Shown: positions 7,468 to 16,695, counted from the first letter of the stretch. The stretch: 53,897 nt of DNA from Roseomonas sp. HF4 (GCF_005222755.1 NZ_STGD01000024.1:1-53897); one strand, 5' to 3'. Numbers and translations: made by a program. The notes: generated by a model not told the origin, from the sequence alone.

Positions 7468-8244
7468 ATGGACACCGCGGGGATGGATCCGGACTGGGCC
7501 GCGCTGCTGGCCGCGCGCGACGGCGCCGCGCCGCGCGGTGCGCTGGCCCCGCTGTTCGCGCCGGTCCTGGCGCCGCCCACGGCACCCGATGGCTGCCGCG
7601 TGGTCGGGCGGCTCGCGCAGACGCTGGACGGGCGCATCGCCACCGCCTCGGGCAGCAGCCAGTGGATCGGCGGCCCGGGCGACATCCTGCACACGCACCG
7701 GCTGCGCGCGCTGTGCCACGCCGTCGTGGTCGGCGCCGGCACGGTCCGCCACGACGACCCGCGCCTGACCACGCGCGAAGTCCCCGGCCCCGACCCGCTG
7801 CGCGTCGTGATCGACACCGACCGGCGCCTTTCGGCCGATTACCGCATCTTCCGCGAAGGGCCGCCGACGCTGCTCGCCTGCGCCGCCGATGCGCCGGGCG
7901 CGGACACCCATGGCACGGCCGCGGTGCTGCGCCTGCCGCGCGCGCCCGGCGGGGGCATCGCGCCGGGCGCGCTGCTGCGCGCGCTCGCGGCGCGCGGCCT
8001 GACGCGGGTGTTCGTCGAGGGCGGCGGCGTCACTGTCTCCCGCTTCCTGGCCGCGGGCTGCCTCGACCGGCTGCACGTGACGGTGGCGCCGGTGCTGCTC
8101 GGGTCCGGCATCCCGGCCTTCACCCTGCCGGAAGTGGCGCGCATCTCGGACGGGCTGCGCTTCGCCTGGACAGTCCACGAGATCCCGCCGGACATCCTGC
8201 TGGACATCGCGGTGGATCGCGCGCGGCCGGGAGGGGGCGCATGA
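7468..8244 (+). CDS. RibD C-terminal-domain reductase
   Basis: A stand-alone NADPH-dependent reductase domain of the dihydrofolate-reductase fold, 258 residues. Family members reduce 5-amino-6-ribosylaminouracil 5'-phosphate in riboflavin synthesis or related pterin-like substrates. Visible motifs: GRLAQTLDGRIATASGSSQW (47-66), GAGTVRHDDPRL (89-100) and VFVEGGGVTVSRFL (181-194). The deaminase domain of bifunctional RibD is absent. The first 40 residues are an extension without a known motif. It heads a co-directional set with a dehydrogenase, a PTPS homologue, a glycosyltransferase and a methyltransferase, which suggests a substrate other than the riboflavin intermediate. The actual substrate is unknown. 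Confidence 0.85.
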   Translation: MDTAGMDPDWAALLAARDGAAPRGALAPLFAPVLAPPTAPDGCRVVGRLAQTLDGRIATASGSSQWIGGPGDILHTHRLRALCHAVVVGAGTVRHDDPRLTTREVPGPDPLRVVIDTDRRLSADYRIFREGPPTLLACAADAPGADTHGTAAVLRLPRAPGGGIAPGALLRALAARGLTRVFVEGGGVTVSRFLAAGCLDRLHVTVAPVLLGSGIPAFTLPEVARISDGLRFAWTVHEIPPDILLDIAVDRARPGGGA

Positions 8245-8257
8245 CGGGAAGCAAGCA

Positions 8258-8279
8258 TCGGGGGAGGGAACTCCCCCGA
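8258..8279 (+). terminator. Hairpin after the RibD-like gene, member of an intergenic repeat family
   Basis: TCGGGGGAG (8258-8266) and CTCCCCCGA (8271-8279) form a perfect 9-bp stem with a GGAA loop, followed by a weak pyrimidine tract. In the opposite orientation it matches the hairpin at 37829-37848. It may attenuate rather than stop transcription into the dehydrogenase gene at 8342. Confidence 0.55.
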
Positions 8280-8341
8280 ATCCCCCTTCTCTGTCACCTG
8301 GCGCTGGCCGGGAGGGGTTTCCCTGCCCCGCGACGGTCCCG

Positions 8342-9325
8342 ATGATCACGTCCCGCGCCCTCTGGTCCGTCGCCCCCGGCCGCTGCGAATTGCGCGAGGA
8401 GCGCCTCCCGCCCCCCGCCCCCGGCCAGGCGCTGGTCCGCGCACTCGCCACCGGCATCTCCCGCGGCACGGAACGCCTGGTGCTCGCCGGCCGCGTGCCC
8501 GCCAGCCAGCGCGCCGCCATGCGCTGCCCGCTCCAGGCCGGCGATTTCCCCTTCCCCGTGAAGTACGGCTACAGCGCCGTCGGCATCGTCGAGGACGGGC
8601 CGGCTGAGTTGCGCGGACAGCGCGTCTTCGTCCTGCACCCGCACCAGGACCGCTTCCTCGCGCCCGTGGCGATGTGCGTGCCGGTGCCGGACGCCGTGCC
8701 CGACGCCCGCGCCGTGCTCGCCGCAAACATGGAAACCGCGGTCAACGTGCTGTGGGACGCGCGGCCGCTGGCCGGCGAGCGCGCGCTGGTCATCGGCGCC
8801 GGCGTGGTCGGGTTGCTGGTCGCGGCGCTGCTCGCGCGCATGCCGGGGATGGAGGTCGTGGTCTGCGACATCGATCCGCGCCGGCGCGGAGTGGCCGAGG
8901 CGCTGGGCGCCCGCTTCGCAGCGCCCGAGGATGCGCCGGCGGACCGCGACCTCGTGATCCACGCGAGCGCCGACCCGTCCGGCCTGCGCCGCGCGCTCGA
9001 GCTCTGCGCCTTCGAGGCACGGATCGTCGAGGCGTCCTGGTACGGCGACCGCGAGGCGAGCCTGCCGCTCGGCGAGGCCTTCCACGCGAAGCGGCTGCAG
9101 ATCGTCTCGACGCAGGTGGGCGCGGTGGCGCCGGCGATGCGCGGCCGGCGCACGCATGGGCAGAGGATGGCGCTGGCTCTCGCCCTGCTGGCCGACCCGC
9201 GCCTCGATGCCCTGGCCGGTCCCGTGACGCGCTTCGAGGACCTGCCAGAGACCATGCCGCGCCTGCTCAACCCGCCGCCGGGCGAGCCGGCGCCGCTCTG
9301 CCCCGTCGTCGCCTACGGCCGATAG
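8342..9325 (+). CDS. MDR-superfamily dehydrogenase lacking the zinc ligands
   Basis: A 327-residue medium-chain dehydrogenase/reductase. The Rossmann site ALVIGAGVVGLLVAALLARM lies near residue 148. In zinc alcohol dehydrogenases the N-terminal domain carries C-G-x-C-G-x-D and G-H-E; here the aligned stretches read TGISRGTERLVLAGR and KYGYSAVG, so the catalytic zinc site is missing. The protein should therefore be an NAD(P)-dependent oxidoreductase of the zinc-free type, perhaps acting like the BchC branch of the family. Homologues are often annotated as zinc-binding alcohol dehydrogenase. It is the second enzyme of the 7468-11937 set. Confidence 0.8.
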   Translation: MITSRALWSVAPGRCELREERLPPPAPGQALVRALATGISRGTERLVLAGRVPASQRAAMRCPLQAGDFPFPVKYGYSAVGIVEDGPAELRGQRVFVLHPHQDRFLAPVAMCVPVPDAVPDARAVLAANMETAVNVLWDARPLAGERALVIGAGVVGLLVAALLARMPGMEVVVCDIDPRRRGVAEALGARFAAPEDAPADRDLVIHASADPSGLRRALELCAFEARIVEASWYGDREASLPLGEAFHAKRLQIVSTQVGAVAPAMRGRRTHGQRMALALALLADPRLDALAGPVTRFEDLPETMPRLLNPPPGEPAPLCPVVAYGR

Positions 9326-9410
9326 GGCGGTTGCGGCGCCGGAGCCGCTCCCCATCTATCGGGATTGGCGAACGCGGCCGCGCGCGGCTGCCATGGAACG
9401 GGAGAGCGCG

Positions 9411-9554
9411 ATGCAGGAACCGACCAAGCCGGCGGCACTGGACGACACGACCGCGGTGCGGCAGGGCGAAACGCTCGGCGTGATGCGCTGGGTGCTCGGG
9501 CTTTCGCTCGGCGCGGCGGTCCTCGGCATGGGCGTCGCCTGGTTCCTCGCCTGA
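9411..9554 (+). CDS. Small single-pass membrane protein (47 aa)
   Basis: Starts MQEPTKPAALDDTTAVRQGE and ends with a single hydrophobic segment (VLGLSLGAAVLGMGVAWFLA). ATG 9411 follows GGGAGA at ideal spacing; an in-frame ATG at 9393 has no ribosome site. It lies between the dehydrogenase and the PTPS homologue, in the same direction, and could anchor the pathway at the membrane or be unrelated. No family is recognised. Codon use matches its neighbours. Confidence 0.6.
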   Translation: MQEPTKPAALDDTTAVRQGETLGVMRWVLGLSLGAAVLGMGVAWFLA

Positions 9555-9614
9555 CGCCGGGGCCTGACGCCGGGCGCGGGTGACTGCACGCGGGCGCGCC
9601 GCTAAAAGGGCGGC

Positions 9615-10019
9615 ATGTACAGCCTCACCGTCGTCGACCACGTCATGATCGCCCATTCCTTCCGCGGGGAGGAATTCGGGCCCGCCCAACGCCTGCACGG
9701 CGCCACCATGGTCGTTGAGGCGGAATTCCGCGCGCCCGCGCTGGATCGCCTCAACCTGCTGGTCGACATCGCGGCGGCGAAGGTCGAGCTCCGCGCCATC
9801 CTCGACACCTTCGACTACCGCAACCTCGACGCCGAGCCGCAATTCGCCGGCCAGAACACGACCACGGAATACCTCTGCGCGCATATCCACCGGCTGCTGT
9901 CCCAGGCGCTGGCGGAAGGGCGCCTCGGCGAGGGCGGGCGCGCGGTGACGGGCCTCAAGGTGCTGCTCAAGGAGAGCCACATCGCCTGGGCCGCCTATGA
10001 AGGGGCGCCGGTGGCTTGA
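9615..10019 (+). CDS. QueD/6-pyruvoyl-tetrahydropterin synthase homologue with a degenerate active site
   Basis: A 134-residue T-fold protein. Canonical enzymes convert dihydroneopterin triphosphate to a tetrahydropterin using zinc held by three histidines and a Cys-Asp-His triad. Here H14 (AHSF) and H28 (RLHG) remain, but the third zinc histidine is A30, the catalytic cysteine is A24 and the triad histidine is Y68, although D67 stays. The substrate-anchoring E120 (LLKES) and the N81-T-T-T-E85 motif are kept. So the pterin pocket looks preserved while the standard chemistry is not. It sits between a membrane peptide and a glycosyltransferase and overlaps the latter by 4 nt. Confidence 0.85.
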   Translation: MYSLTVVDHVMIAHSFRGEEFGPAQRLHGATMVVEAEFRAPALDRLNLLVDIAAAKVELRAILDTFDYRNLDAEPQFAGQNTTTEYLCAHIHRLLSQALAEGRLGEGGRAVTGLKVLLKESHIAWAAYEGAPVA

Positions 10020-11065
10020 GCGCGATCCACCTGCTGGTCCCGGGTCCCTTCGACGCGATCTCGGGTGGCTACATCTACGACCGCCGCATGGTCGACGGGC
10101 TGCGCGCGCTCGGCGCGGCGGTGGAGGTCGTGGAACTCCCCGGCAGCCACCCCGCGCCGGACGAGGCCGCGACGGATGGCGCGCGCGCAGCGCTCGCCGC
10201 CCTGCCGGCCGATGCGCGCATCGTGATCGACGGACTCGGCCTGCCGGCCTTCCTGCCGCTGGCGCAGGACCTCGCTGAGCGGCGCGCGGTGGCGTTGATC
10301 CACCACCCGACGGCGCTCGAGCACGGCGTGCCCGAGGCGACGCGCACCGCGCTCAAGGCGCGCGAACGGGCGCTGTTCCGCGCCTGCGCGCGGATCGTCT
10401 GCACCTCGCCGCTCACGGCGCGGCGGCTGCCGGAGGAATTCGGCGCCGACCCCGAACGCATCGGCGTGGTCGAGCCCGGCACGGACCCGGCGCCGCGCGC
10501 GACTGGGTCCGGGGGGCCGGGCTGCGCCATCCTGTCGGTCGGCACGCTGGTGCCACGGAAGGGGCATGACGTGCTGCTGCACGCCCTGGCGCGGCTGACC
10601 GACCTCGACTGGAGCCTCACCGTCGCGGGCGACGAGCGGCGCGACGCCGTGCACGCGCACGGCCTGCGCGCGCTGGCGGAGGAACTCGGCATCGCATCGC
10701 GCGTGACCTTCGCGGGTGAGGTCGCGGGCGATGCGCTGGAGGCGCTCTATGCGCGCGCCGACCTGTTCGCGCTGGCCACGCGCTGGGAGGGCTACGGCAT
10801 GGCCGCGGCCGAGGCGATGGCGCGCGGCCTGCCGCTCGCGATCACCGCGGGCGGCGCGATCGCCGAGGTGGTGGCCGAGGGCTCGGCCATCGTCTCCCCG
10901 GTCGATGACCACGTCTCTCTCTCCAAGGGGATGCGCCGGCCGATCTTCGATCCCACGCTTCGCGCCGAGATGGCCGAGGCCGCCTGGCAGGGCGGCCAGC
11001 GCCTGCCGCGCTGGGCGGACCGGGCGGCGGCGTTCCGCGACGAACTCGACAAGGCGCGCGACTGA
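10016..11065 (+). CDS. GT4-type glycosyltransferase
   Basis: A 349-residue GT-B fold glycosyltransferase. N-terminal half: HLLVPGPFDAISGGYIYDRR, the usual glycine-rich acceptor loop. C-terminal half: SVGTLVPRKGHDVLLHALA near residue 178 and WEGYGMAAAEAMARGLP near 256, the nucleotide-sugar site with the E-x7-E-like pattern of family GT4. The start is a TTG overlapping the stop of the PTPS homologue, and the stop overlaps the methyltransferase start (TGATG), so three proteins are translationally coupled. This argues that it glycosylates the product of the pterin-like pathway rather than a polysaccharide. The acceptor is unknown. Confidence 0.85.
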   Translation: MSAIHLLVPGPFDAISGGYIYDRRMVDGLRALGAAVEVVELPGSHPAPDEAATDGARAALAALPADARIVIDGLGLPAFLPLAQDLAERRAVALIHHPTALEHGVPEATRTALKARERALFRACARIVCTSPLTARRLPEEFGADPERIGVVEPGTDPAPRATGSGGPGCAILSVGTLVPRKGHDVLLHALARLTDLDWSLTVAGDERRDAVHAHGLRALAEELGIASRVTFAGEVAGDALEALYARADLFALATRWEGYGMAAAEAMARGLPLAITAGGAIAEVVAEGSAIVSPVDDHVSLSKGMRRPIFDPTLRAEMAEAAWQGGQRLPRWADRAAAFRDELDKARD

Positions 11066-11937
11066 TGGCCGAGGAATTCGACGGCGACTGGCTGGATCTC
11101 CGCGAACCCTACGACGCGGCGGCACGCGACCCGGAGCTGGCGGCCATGCTGGCTGCGGCGCTGCCGGCGCGCCCGCGCGTGCTCGACCTCGGCGCGGGCA
11201 CCGGCAGCCTGCTGCGCTGGCTCGGGCATTTCATCGGCCGCGCCCAGGCCTGGACGCTGGTCGATGCCGATGCCGACCTGATCGACCGCGCCTACGAGAC
11301 CATCGCCGACCGCGCCGAGGCCGTGGGCTGGGCCGCGACCTTCCCCGGCAGGCGCGTGCTGCTGGTGCACGCCCCGCACGGCGCCTGGCGGGTCGAGGGT
11401 CTGGTGGCCGACCTGTCGCACGCGCCGGTCAACCTGCCGCTCGACCGCGTGGACGCGGTGGTGAACACGGCGCTCTGCGACCTCGTTTCCGAGGGTTGGA
11501 TCGAGGCGATGGCCGCGGCCTGCGCGCGGCGCCGCTTGCCCTTCTACGCCGCGCTCAACGTCACGGGGCGGGAGAGGTTCCAGCCCCCCTACCCCGGCGA
11601 TGCGCTGGTGGCGCGCGGCTTCCGGCGCGACCAGCGGCGCGACAAGGGCTTCGGCGGCACCGCACTCGGACCCGCCGCGCCGGATGCGATCGCGCGGGCC
11701 TTCGCGGCGCATGGCTACACGATCCACCGCGCGGCCTCGGACTGGATCATCGACCGGCGCGCGAGGCTCTTCGCGCGGGAGATCGCGACCGGCCACGGCG
11801 CCGCCGCGATCGCCTGGGAACGCCGCGATGCGGAGGTGATCGAGGACTGGATCGAGGCGCGCCGCGCCCAGGCCGAGGACGGGATGCTCTCGGTCCGCAT
11901 CGGCCACCAGGACGTGCTCGCCCTGCCGCCCGGCTGA
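11065..11937 (+). CDS. Class I SAM-dependent methyltransferase
   Basis: A 290-residue methyltransferase: motif I VLDLGAGTGSLLRWLG (about 39-54), an acidic residue after the second strand in TLVDADADLIDRA, and DAVVNTALCDLVSEGW as the motif IV region. The C-terminal half carries the ERFQPPYPGDALV segment and looks like a substrate domain. It starts within the stop codon of the glycosyltransferase. As last gene of the coupled set it would methylate the glycosylated product or a precursor; the substrate is unknown. Confidence 0.85.
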   Translation: MAEEFDGDWLDLREPYDAAARDPELAAMLAAALPARPRVLDLGAGTGSLLRWLGHFIGRAQAWTLVDADADLIDRAYETIADRAEAVGWAATFPGRRVLLVHAPHGAWRVEGLVADLSHAPVNLPLDRVDAVVNTALCDLVSEGWIEAMAAACARRRLPFYAALNVTGRERFQPPYPGDALVARGFRRDQRRDKGFGGTALGPAAPDAIARAFAAHGYTIHRAASDWIIDRRARLFAREIATGHGAAAIAWERRDAEVIEDWIEARRAQAEDGMLSVRIGHQDVLALPPG

Positions 11938-11948
11938 AGGAGGCCGCC

Positions 11949-12431
11949 ATGCCCGACACGCCGCCCGTCGCGATCACCGCCATCGAGGTTGCGCCGCGCG
12001 CGCGGCCGTCGGGCTATCCGGCCGACCTGGTCGCGAAGATCGGCGGGCGGGAGAAGCGGGTGCTGGGCGACATCTTCGGCCTGCGGAACTTCGGCGTGAA
12101 CCTGACCCGCCTGCCGCCCGGCGCGGCATCCGCGCTCCGGCACGCGCATGAGAAGCAGGACGAGTTCGTCTACATCCTGGAGGGCACCTGCACGCTGGTG
12201 ACCGATGCCGGGGAGACGCCGCTGCACGCCGGCATGTGCGCGGGCTTTCGCGCCGGCACGGGGGATGCGCATCACCTGGTCAACCGCGGCGAGGCCGATT
12301 GCCTCTATCTCGAAATGGGCGACCGCACGCCGTTCGAGCGCGTGACCTACCCCGACGACGACCTCGACATCCGCCCCGGGCCGGACGGGAAGTCCGTCTA
12401 TTTCCGCAAGGACGGCACGCCCGTCTTCTGA
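11949..12431 (+). CDS. Cupin-domain protein
   Basis: A 160-residue single-domain cupin. The first cupin motif is HAHEKQDEFVYILEGTCTLV, the second lies around GMCAGFRAGTGDAHHLVNRG. The two histidines, a glutamate and a later histidine could bind a metal ion. Sugar isomerases, oxalate decarboxylases and many small-molecule enzymes share this fold, so function is open. ATG 11949 has AAGGAGG upstream. It is 11 bp after the methyltransferase and 7 bp before otnK, so it could belong to either block. Confidence 0.8.
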   Translation: MPDTPPVAITAIEVAPRARPSGYPADLVAKIGGREKRVLGDIFGLRNFGVNLTRLPPGAASALRHAHEKQDEFVYILEGTCTLVTDAGETPLHAGMCAGFRAGTGDAHHLVNRGEADCLYLEMGDRTPFERVTYPDDDLDIRPGPDGKSVYFRKDGTPVF

Positions 12432-12438
12432 AGGACAC

Positions 12439-13704
12439 ATGACCATGCCCCTTCTCCTGGGCTGCATCGCCGACGACTTCACCGGCGCGACCGACCTCGC
12501 CAACACCCTCGTGAAGGCCGGGATGTCCGCCGTGCAGGCGATCGGCGTGCCCGACGGGCCGCTGCCCGAGGCGGATGCCGTCATCATCGCGCTCAAGATC
12601 CGGACGGCGCCGGTGGCCGACGCCGTCGCGCAGTCGCTCGCCGCCTGCGACGCGCTGACTGCCGCCGGCGCGAAGCAGCTGTTCTGGAAGTACTGCTCGA
12701 CCTTCGACAGCACGGACGAAGGCAATATCGGCCCCGTGGGCGATGCGCTGCTGAAGCGCCTCGGGTCGGGCTTCGCCATCGCCTGCCCGGCCTTCCCGAC
12801 CAATGGGCGGACCATCTATCTCGGCCACCTGTTCGTGGGCGGCGCGTTGCTGAACGAGAGCGGGATGGAAAACCACCCGCTGACACCGATGACGGACGCC
12901 AGCCTGGTGCGCGTGCTGTCCCGCCAGACCGAGGGCGGGGTCGGCCTGGTGCCCTTCGGCGTCGTCGAGCAGGGCGCGGGCGCGATCCGCCAGGCGATGA
13001 CGCGGCTGGGCGATGCCGGCCGGCGCTGGGCGATCGTCGATGCCGTGACCGACGCGCACCTGATGGCGATCGGCGAGGCGATCGCGCCGCATGCGTTGGT
13101 CACCGGGGGATCGGGCGTCGCCATGGGCCTGCCCGAGAATTTCCGCCGCGCCGGGCTGCTGCCCGCGCGCGCCGACGCCGCCGCACTGCCGCCCGCGCAG
13201 GGCTTCGCGGCCGTGGTCGCGGGGTCCTGCTCGCGCGCCACGCTCGGGCAGATCGGGCTGGCGCGGGACCATGTGCCGGTGCTGGAACTGGACGCGCTCG
13301 CGACCCCCGATGCCGCCGCGCTGGCGGCGCAGGCGCTGGCCTGGGTCGAGGGACGGCTGCAGGCGGACCGCCCCGTGGTGGTCGCCGCCAGCGCGCCGCC
13401 CGAGAAGGTCGCGGCCCTGCAGGCGAAGCTCGGGCGGGACGCCGCCGGTGCGCTCGTGGAAGACGCGGTCGCGACCATCGCCGAGGGCCTCGTCGCGCGC
13501 GGCGTCGGCCGGCTTGTGGTGGCCGGCGGCGAGACCTCCGGCGCCGTCGTGCAACGGCTCGGCGTCACGGCGCTGCGCATCGGCCCCGAGATCGACCCCG
13601 GCGTGCCCTGGACCTACGCCGAGCCGCGCGGCATCCACCTCGCGCTCAAATCCGGCAATTTCGGCGCGCGCGACTTCTTCCTGAAGGCCTTCGACCATGG
13701 ATGA
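12439..13704 (+). CDS. otnK: 3-oxo-tetronate kinase
   Basis: OtnK phosphorylates 3-oxo-tetronate (2-dehydro-tetronate) at C4 in the catabolism of four-carbon acid sugars such as threonate or erythronate. The 421-residue product has the DUF1537 N-terminal motif CIADDFTGATDLANTLVKAG, the FWKYCSTFDSTDEGNIG segment, and the C-terminal nucleotide-binding part with VAGSCSRATLGQI and VVAGGETSGAVV. It overlaps the start of otnC by 8 bp, the usual otnK-otnC pairing. The dehydrogenase and isomerase of the pathway (ltnD, otnI) are not in the window. Confidence 0.93.
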   Translation: MTMPLLLGCIADDFTGATDLANTLVKAGMSAVQAIGVPDGPLPEADAVIIALKIRTAPVADAVAQSLAACDALTAAGAKQLFWKYCSTFDSTDEGNIGPVGDALLKRLGSGFAIACPAFPTNGRTIYLGHLFVGGALLNESGMENHPLTPMTDASLVRVLSRQTEGGVGLVPFGVVEQGAGAIRQAMTRLGDAGRRWAIVDAVTDAHLMAIGEAIAPHALVTGGSGVAMGLPENFRRAGLLPARADAAALPPAQGFAAVVAGSCSRATLGQIGLARDHVPVLELDALATPDAAALAAQALAWVEGRLQADRPVVVAASAPPEKVAALQAKLGRDAAGALVEDAVATIAEGLVARGVGRLVVAGGETSGAVVQRLGVTALRIGPEIDPGVPWTYAEPRGIHLALKSGNFGARDFFLKAFDHG

Positions 13705-14329
13705 GCAGGCGCTTCGGGACCAGCTCGCGCTGCTGGGCGCCTCGCTGTTCCAGCGCGGCTATTCGGTCGGCACGGCGGGCAACATCAGCGTCCGCCTGCC
13801 CGATGGCTACCTGATGACGCCGACCAATTCCTGCCTCGGGCGGCTCGACCCCGCGCGCATCAGCAAGCTGGCGCCGGACTGGTCGCATGTCGGCGGCGAC
13901 CGGCCGTCGAAGGAAGTCTTCATGCACCGCGCCATGCTGACGGCACGGCCCGACGCCGGCGCGGTGGTGCACCTCCATTCGACGCACGCGACCGCCATCG
14001 GCTGCCTGGCCGAGCCTGGGGAGACGGCGCCTATTCCGCCGCTCACGCCCTATTTCGTGATGCGGGTGGGCCGCGCCCTGCCGGTGATCCGCTACTACCG
14101 CCCGGGCGACGCCGCGATGGAGGCCGACATCCACGACGCCGCGAAGGGCGCCAAGGCCGTGCTGCTGGCGAACCATGGCCCGGTCGTCTCGGGGCGCACG
14201 CTCGAGGACGCGGTGCACGCGGCGGAGGAGCTGGAGGAAGCGGCACGCCTCGCGCTACTGCTGCGCGGCGCCGGCGCGCGCAGCCTGACACCCGCGCAGG
14301 TCGACGACCTTCTCGCCACCTTCGGCTGA
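13697..14329 (+). CDS. otnC: 3-oxo-tetronate 4-phosphate decarboxylase
   Basis: OtnC, a class II aldolase-fold enzyme, decarboxylates 3-oxo-tetronate 4-phosphate to dihydroxyacetone phosphate. The 210-residue product carries the metal ligands H92 and H94 (VVHLHSTHATA) and H160 (LLANHGP), the base E73 (PSKEVF), and the phosphate loop GTAGNISVR at 25-33. Length matches the family. It directly follows otnK with an overlap, so the two steps are co-translated. The product feeds glycolysis. Confidence 0.93.
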   Translation: MDEQALRDQLALLGASLFQRGYSVGTAGNISVRLPDGYLMTPTNSCLGRLDPARISKLAPDWSHVGGDRPSKEVFMHRAMLTARPDAGAVVHLHSTHATAIGCLAEPGETAPIPPLTPYFVMRVGRALPVIRYYRPGDAAMEADIHDAAKGAKAVLLANHGPVVSGRTLEDAVHAAEELEEAARLALLLRGAGARSLTPAQVDDLLATFG

Positions 14330-14413
14330 GGCGCTGCGGCGGCGCCCATCTTGACCCACACCCCCCACCGCGCGAGACGGCAGTCGGAGCAAACGTCCCG
14401 GGAGAACAAAGCC

Positions 14414-15388
14414 ATGCCGACCCGCCGTGCGGTGCTCGCCGCCGCATCCCTCGCCGCGCTGTCTCGTCCCGCCCTTGCCCAGGCCCCCTGGGCGCCGGAC
14501 GGTCCCGTGCGGCTGATCCAGGGCTTCGGGCCCGGCGGCACCACGGACATCGTGGCGCGGCTGCTCGCGCCGCATCTCGCGGCCGCGCTCGGCCAGCCCG
14601 TGGTGGTCGAGAACCGGCCCGGCGCCGGCGGCACGCTCGCGACAGAGGCGCTCGTTCGCGCGCGCCCCGACGGGCGCACCATGATGATGCTGAACAACGC
14701 CTTCGCCGTCACCGCCGCGACCTTCCGCCGCCTGCCCTACGACCCGCTGGCCGATGTCGTGCCGGTCACGCAGGTCGCGACCATGCCGCTCGTGTTCCTG
14801 ACGCCGTCCGACGGCCAGCTTTCCTCCGTCGCCGCGCTCGTCGAGGCGGCGAAGGCGCGGCCCGGCGCGCTCAACCTCGGCACCGTAGGCGTCGGCTCGA
14901 CGCAGCATTTCGTGGCCGAGGCCTTCCAGGCCATGGCCGGCATCCGGCTGACGCACGTGCCCTATCGCGGCACGCCGGCCGTCGTGCTGGCGCTGCGCCA
15001 GGGGGAGGTGCAGGTGGTGGTCGAGACGCTGGCCGCCGTGCTCGGCCAGGTGCGCGAGGGCGCGGTGCGCGCCGTCGCGCTCTCGACCGCGCAGCGCTTC
15101 CCCGGCCTGCCCGACGTGCCGGCGATGCGCGAGGCGGGGCTTCCGGAATTCGACCTCGCGACCTGGTTCACGATCGGCTTCCCGGCGGGTATCCCGCCCG
15201 CCGCCGTGGCGCGCATCCAGGCCGAGACGGCGCGCGCGCTGGCCGATGCCGATCTCGCCACCCGCATGCGCGAGATGGGCCTGACGCCCGTCGGCAGCGA
15301 CCAGGCCACCGCCGCCGCCGTCATTCGTCGCGACATCCAGCGCTGGCGGGACCTCGTGGTCAGCGCCGGCATCCCCCAGCAGGAGTAG
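14414..15388 (+). CDS. Tripartite tricarboxylate transporter-type (TctC/Bug) substrate-binding protein
   Basis: A periplasmic binding protein, 324 residues, that would capture a small carboxylate. The signal peptide has a twin-arginine-like start (MPTRRAVLAAASLAALSRPA) with cleavage near ALA-QA. Family motifs follow: VRLIQGFGPGGTTDIVARLL, VVVENRPGAGGTLA, then HVPYRGTPAVVLALRQGEV. No TctA/TctB membrane partners are nearby, which is usual for the many orphan Bug proteins. ATG 14414 follows GGGAGAAC. Lying after otnC, it may bind a tetronate-like acid; this is inferred from position. Confidence 0.92.
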   Translation: MPTRRAVLAAASLAALSRPALAQAPWAPDGPVRLIQGFGPGGTTDIVARLLAPHLAAALGQPVVVENRPGAGGTLATEALVRARPDGRTMMMLNNAFAVTAATFRRLPYDPLADVVPVTQVATMPLVFLTPSDGQLSSVAALVEAAKARPGALNLGTVGVGSTQHFVAEAFQAMAGIRLTHVPYRGTPAVVLALRQGEVQVVVETLAAVLGQVREGAVRAVALSTAQRFPGLPDVPAMREAGLPEFDLATWFTIGFPAGIPPAAVARIQAETARALADADLATRMREMGLTPVGSDQATAAAVIRRDIQRWRDLVVSAGIPQQE

Positions 15389-15392
15389 TTCC

Positions 15393-15997
<605 letters not shown>

Positions 15998-15998
<1 letters not shown>

Positions 15999-16606
15999 TG
16001 GACGCCGAGGCGCTTCAGGACGACCTGGCGCTCCGCCGCCTCGTCCAGGATTGGGCGGTGTGGCGCGACGCCGGCATGTGGGACCGCTTCGCCGGCTGCT
16101 GGCACCCGGACGGGCGCATGATGGCGACCTGGTTCCAGGGGCCGGCCACCGAGTTCATCAAGGTCTCGCAGGTGGGCTTCGAGAAGGGCGTGCGCATCCT
16201 GCACTTCCTGGGCGGGATCAGCGTGGACCTGGCCGGCCCGCGCGCGATCGTGCAGACCAAGATGACCATCGCCCAGCGCGCCGAGGCCGAGGGCGTGCTG
16301 GTGGACGTGGTCTGCACCGGCCGCTTCTACGATTTCTGCGAGAAGCGCGACGGGCGCTGGGGCGTCGTGCTGCGCCAGCCGATCTACGAGAAGGACCGCA
16401 TGGACCCGGTGGACCCCGCGGCCCAGGTCACGCTCGACCCGGCGCTGCTCGCACAGTTCCCGGAAGGCTACCGGCACCTCGCCTATATCCAGACGCGCAT
16501 CGGCTACCAGGTGAAGCGCGACATGCCGGGGCTGACGGGGCCGGAGGTGACGGCGCTGTATGAATCCGGGCGGCGATGGCTCGCCGGGGATACGCTCGAC
16601 CGGTGA
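15998..16606 (+). CDS. SnoaL/NTF2-like protein
   Basis: A 202-residue protein with the cone-shaped NTF2 fold signature: RRLVQDWAVWRDAGMWDRF, then CWHPDGRMMATWFQGP and a later RFYDFCEKRDGRW strand pair. Proteins of this type act as dehydratases, isomerases or hydroxylase partners on small aromatic or polyketide-like substrates. Its ATG overlaps the nitroreductase stop (TGATG), so the two are probably made together. Specific function unknown. Confidence 0.8.
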
Positions 16607-16695
16607 GGACGCACGGGGGAAGGCCCTGCCCTCCGCCGGACCCTCGACTGGCGTATCGGTTTCCAAAGGCCCTTCGGCCATTGGTGGGGTGAGGT

